A DNA stretch of 64,000 nucleotides. Source: Oceanospirillum linum. Its GTDB lineage: Bacteria; Pseudomonadota; Gammaproteobacteria; Pseudomonadales; Halomonadaceae. This document shows, piece after piece, positions 60,872 to 64,000 of this stretch (the stretch's first letter is position 1; every line of letters starts with the position of its first letter). The notes under the pieces were generated by a model. That model did not search any database. It saw only the letters and a list, made by a program, of their open reading frames with translations, and had not been told where the DNA came from. A program made the translations under genes and the position numbers. The stretch is taken from positions 248,001 through 312,000 of the forward strand of contig NZ_MTSD02000001.1 of assembly GCF_001995095.2 (NCBI RefSeq), in the 5' to 3' direction.

Positions 60872-60925
60872 ACTTACTTTAGTTACCGTACTTACTTTAG
60901 TTATCGTACTTACTTTAAATAGTGT
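60872..60925 (-). repeat. Triple 18-base tandem repeat in the TIGR02647 promoter
   Basis: ACTTACTTTAGTTACCGT (60872-60889), ACTTACTTTAGTTATCGT (60890-60907), and a third copy diverging at the end (60908-60925). A regular 18-base period in the upstream region suggests protein binding sites, or slippage. Confidence 0.7.
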
Positions 60926-61053
60926 ATTAAGACGTCAGGCCTACCCATCAACTCTAGCAAGTTTCCAGGGATAAGTGTTAGGGAAAAATCAGCGCGGAGT
61001 CACTTGCTTCAGTTCAATAACAGAATAAAAACAGCAGGATAAAAAATTCAGAT

Positions 61054-61080
61054 AAAAAAACCGGAGACTAAGCTCCGGTT
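61054..61080 (-). terminator. rhlB terminator
   Basis: AACCGGAG-N6-CTCCGGTT followed on the minus strand by a T-run. Confidence 0.85.
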
Positions 61081-61107
61081 TTCATCTGAACAGAGGGCGA
61101 CCTACAC

Positions 61108-62451
61108 TCAGCCGTTATCAATCAGACTGATATCCGGTTGCTGACTCTCAATTTTCTTGCCAATAAACTCTTCAATATCCGGTAGGACAAAAGCATCTTC
61201 CTCACCGATAAAGCTGATAGAAACCCCAAGAGAGCCTGCTCGACCTGTACGACCGATCCGGTGCACGTAATCTTCAGGATCATCCGGTAGTGTAAAGTTC
61301 ACCACATGGCTCACGTCATCAATATGAATACCTCGGCCTGCAACATCTGTGGCGACTAATACCTGAATGGAGCCATCGCGAAATTTCTCCAGCGTCGCAA
61401 TACGCTTTCTCTGCTCCACTTCACCGGACAGCATCGCAACACTAACACCGGCTTTTTTCAGCTGGTCGCACAGATCCCTGACACGATCACGTCGGTTAGC
61501 AAACACGATAACCCGATCCCAGCCCTCTTTCCGCATCAGGCTGATCAGCAGTTTCTCTTTATCAGAATCCGCAACAATGTAGGCGTGCTGCTCTACGTTG
61601 ACGTTAGTCTGCTCTTCAGACTCGATCTCAATGCGAACAGGTTCATAGGTCCACATATCGGCCAGATTTTCCACATCCTGCGGGTAGGTCGCACTGAACA
61701 GGAAGGTCTGACGCTCTTCCTTCTTCGGTGTAGCACGAATAATACGCTTCACATCCGGGATAAAGCCCATGCTCAGCATGCGATCTGCTTCGTCCAGAAC
61801 CAGTACTTCCACTTCACGCAGATCCAGATCACGTTTCTGGTGGAAGTCCAGCAGACGACCCGGTGTTGCCACCATGATATCGATCTGGCCTTTCAGCTGA
61901 TCACGCTGCTTCTGGTAGTCCATGCCCCCAACGATAGACACCACGTTAAAGCCGCAATGTTTATTCAGCTGGTGAGCATCTTTCGCAATCTGCATAACCA
62001 GCTCACGGGTCGGCGCAATAATAAGAGCACGGGGTGCTCCATTTTTCTGCAGACCAGGCCCTTCCTCTTCCAGGAAGTAGCTCAAAATACTGATCAGGAA
62101 AGCCGCCGTTTTTCCGGTGCCGGTCTGGGCTTTACCAATCATATCTTTGCCCAGCAGAGTATGCTCCAGCGACTGCCCCTGAATCGGCGTGCAATACTCA
62201 AAGCCAGCTTCATGAATTGAACGCATCAGCGGCAATGGCAGGTCAAAATCATGAAAACGATGCTGACCTTCTACTTCCGGTACAACAAACTGAGAGAGAT
62301 CCCAGTTATTCGTTGGTTTTTTCTTTTTGAAAGGCGGGCGGCGGCGGCGCTTACGGCTCCGCTTGGCATTAGCGGATTTAGCCCTGGATTCATTACGTTG
62401 CTGTTCGTTATTTGATTCGGAAATTTTCTGATTTTCGGATGGGTTTGACAC
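61108..62451 (-). CDS. rhlB: DEAD-box ATP-dependent RNA helicase RhlB
   Basis: A 447-residue RNA helicase of the degradosome. Q-motif [16 protein letters not shown], Walker [30 protein letters not shown] (VLDEADRML), [23 protein letters not shown] and [11 protein letters not shown] highly basic N-terminal extension ([18 protein letters not shown]) precedes the core, longer than in E. coli, where the tail is C-terminal. Similarity to Pseudomonas-type RhlB is closest. Confidence 0.88.
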   Translation of the reverse strand: MSNPSENQKISESNNEQQRNESRAKSANAKRSRKRRRRPPFKKKKPTNNWDLSQFVVPEVEGQHRFHDFDLPLPLMRSIHEAGFEYCTPIQGQSLEHTLLGKDMIGKAQTGTGKTAAFLISILSYFLEEEGPGLQKNGAPRALIIAPTRELVMQIAKDAHQLNKHCGFNVVSIVGGMDYQKQRDQLKGQIDIMVATPGRLLDFHQKRDLDLREVEVLVLDEADRMLSMGFIPDVKRIIRATPKKEERQTFLFSATYPQDVENLADMWTYEPVRIEIESEEQTNVNVEQHAYIVADSDKEKLLISLMRKEGWDRVIVFANRRDRVRDLCDQLKKAGVSVAMLSGEVEQRKRIATLEKFRDGSIQVLVATDVAGRGIHIDDVSHVVNFTLPDDPEDYVHRIGRTGRAGSLGVSISFIGEEDAFVLPDIEEFIGKKIESQQPDISLIDNG

Positions 62452-62641
62452 GGGTTTTTCTGCTCCTGAAACCCTGAACGCATCAGGGCTTTGTCATTAA
62501 TCTGTTCGCCGTTTGGCGTATTGTCTCAGTTTTTACGCCCCGACACATTTTTTTCTGCAAAAAAAACAGCTGCCAGAGCAATATATAAGTAAAAATTTAT
62601 CAGAACCCTGAGGAAATTTTATCCCTTTAAAAGTGCAGACT

Positions 62642-64000
62642 CTAATCTGCTTTTTCCCTCAGTGGCACATAATTCCCCGGATAAAGCACCGCCAGATTCT
62701 CCGATAGCCCCGAGGCTGTTACCATCTGACCATGGTGACGACGAAGCTCACGAGGTTCACGGGCACCACAGGAGTGAGCAATCACACCAACTTCACTGAT
62801 CAGGTGCTGGTGGTAACTGGCAACACGGACCGATTTATCCTGAGGATTCAACCCCTCCTGCAAATCCGGGTCATGGGTTGTCACACCCGATGGGCAGGTA
62901 TTTCTGTTACACTGCAGAGCCTGAATACAGCCCAGTGCAAACATAAACCCTCGCGCTGTTACCGTAAAGTCTGCACCAATTGCAATGGCCCAGGCCACAT
63001 CCGTTGGGTTAATCAGCTTGCCGGATGCGATAACCCTCACCCGGCCCCGCAAGCCAAAGGCCTTCAGCATATCCACCACCAATGGCAGGCTCTCTTTCAG
63101 AGAAAGACCAACACTATCCATTAATGGCATAGGGGCTGCACCCGTTCCCCCCTCAGCACCATCCAGAGTGATAAAATCCGGAGCACTCTCCTCACCTCTG
63201 TGATTAATCTCGGCAAAAAGCTCATCCAGCCAGGCGTGGCTGCCTAAGACAAATTTAATGCCCACAGGCTTACCTGTCACACTCCGTACCCGGTCTATCA
63301 TATCTAAAAGATGAGACGGGCTATTAATATCAGGGTGGCGATTGGGACTAATAGAATCCTCACCAACCTTAATTCCCCGAATTTCGGCAATTTCCGGCGT
63401 GACTTTTTCACCAGGAAGAATACCGCCTTTACCTGGTTTTGCGCCCTGACTCAGCTTGATTTCAAACATGCGAACCTGATCAATCTCAGCAATCTTCTTC
63501 AGTTTTTCATCACTGAGCTGACCATGTTCATCACGAACCCCATATTTAGCCGTCCCAATCTGAAAGACAATATCGCAGCCCCCGGAAAGGTGATAAGGGG
63601 ATAGTCCGCCCTCACCGGTATTCATCCAGCAACCCGCTATCTGAGCACCCGAGGACAACGCTTCAACCGCCGGGCGAGACAGAGCACCAAAACTCATACC
63701 GGAAATATTAACAATAGATTTAGCGTAAAAAGGTTTATCACAGTACATACCCACCTGAAGCGGCGGTGACTCCACAGCATCTTCTTTCAGCGTTGGGTAA
63801 GGCGTATTCAGAAAAATGACAGCACCCGGTTTGTGAATATCCCGACTGGAACCAAAGGCGACGGTATTATCAACATTCTTAGCCGCACGGTAAGCCCAAC
63901 TCCGCTGCGCGCGATTGAAGGGTAACTCTTCCCGATCCATAGCAAAAAAGTACTGACGGAAAAACTCCCCAATATATTCAAAGAAATAGCGAAAACGTCC
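62642..64000 (-). CDS. FMN-binding glutamate synthase family protein, N-terminus missing
   Basis: The reading frame runs off the right edge; the first 20 visible codons (to 64000) continue in frame before the internal Met at 63938-63940. The protein has the glutamate-synthase FMN domain (TIM barrel): IVNISGMSFGALSRPAVEAL, NTGEGGLSPYHL, GQIGTAKYGV-like, MFEIKLSQGAKPGKGGILPG, TLDGAEGGTGAAPMPLMD and CNRNTCPSGVTT with its cysteine cluster. Stand-alone members of this family lack glutaminase and their reaction is unproven. Confidence 0.83.
   Translation of the reverse strand, partial: GRFRYFFEYIGEFFRQYFFAMDREELPFNRAQRSWAYRAAKNVDNTVAFGSSRDIHKPGAVIFLNTPYPTLKEDAVESPPLQVGMYCDKPFYAKSIVNISGMSFGALSRPAVEALSSGAQIAGCWMNTGEGGLSPYHLSGGCDIVFQIGTAKYGVRDEHGQLSDEKLKKIAEIDQVRMFEIKLSQGAKPGKGGILPGEKVTPEIAEIRGIKVGEDSISPNRHPDINSPSHLLDMIDRVRSVTGKPVGIKFVLGSHAWLDELFAEINHRGEESAPDFITLDGAEGGTGAAPMPLMDSVGLSLKESLPLVVDMLKAFGLRGRVRVIASGKLINPTDVAWAIAIGADFTVTARGFMFALGCIQALQCNRNTCPSGVTTHDPDLQEGLNPQDKSVRVASYHQHLISEVGVIAHSCGAREPRELRRHHGQMVTASGLSENLAVLYPGNYVPLREKAD

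Overview
This 64 kb window looks like chromosome of a marine gammaproteobacterium, most likely an Oceanospirillaceae-type organism. The signs are an Acinetobacter-like 4-hydroxyphenylacetate hydroxylase, a DUF294/CBS protein paired with an exonuclease, a BCCT osmolyte transporter, a CydP-type bd oxidase operon, malate:quinone oxidoreductase, RhlB, DinG and a TIGR02647 protein. The assignment is inferred from gene content only. No rRNA, tRNA or CRISPR array was found.

Positions 1-9742 are an aromatic-degradation locus: the end of hpaD, two paralogous HPAH reductases and one oxygenase. It is split by an accessory island at about 668-6153, flanked by two near-identical copies of a terminator. 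On the minus strand the island carries what looks like a decayed integron cassette array. It contains a two-gene Thoeris anti-phage system (thsA SIR2-SLOG, thsB TIR-like), a 178-residue orphan protein and a GNAT enzyme. These are separated by attC-like sites, one of them interrupted by an IS1182-like fossil. At the edges lie two broken RelE-type toxin-antitoxin remnants, an intact YefM-YoeB pair and an XRE regulator with twin operators.

Positions 9996-26009 are mainly housekeeping: adenine deaminase, ArfB with a coupled small ORF, a DedA-like protein, a CZB chemoreceptor, a haloacid dehalogenase, mqo, a LysE-type exporter and a cpxAR/cpxP locus with an exact CpxR box. A repeat-containing acidic protein, a GNAT enzyme, an orphan TRAP binding protein and a D-lactate-type dehydrogenase follow. 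Positions 26568-46030 hold a coupled LysR/LuxR pair, a Cache-GGDEF-EAL gene with a homopolymer frameshift, an FMN-dependent 2-hydroxyacid dehydrogenase, the DUF294/exonuclease pair, a BCCT transporter, a thiamine-kinase-like gene divergent from thiBPQ, a GAF-PAS-GGDEF-EAL protein and a Na/Pi cotransporter.

Positions 46209-64000 hold a Bcr/CflA exporter, two tiny membrane-peptide genes and a sigma54 activator divergent from cydP-cydA-cydB-cydX-ybgE. That operon has a very good -24/-12 promoter and palindromic upstream sites, and cydB carries a one-base frameshift in a G7 run. Then come a periplasmic DNA ligase, a D-alanine catabolic set (dadA, ridA, alr), dinG, a TIGR02647 gene, rhlB and a truncated glutamate-synthase-like protein. 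Both frameshifts are +1 in G/C homopolymers, so sequencing error should be excluded before treating either gene as dead.
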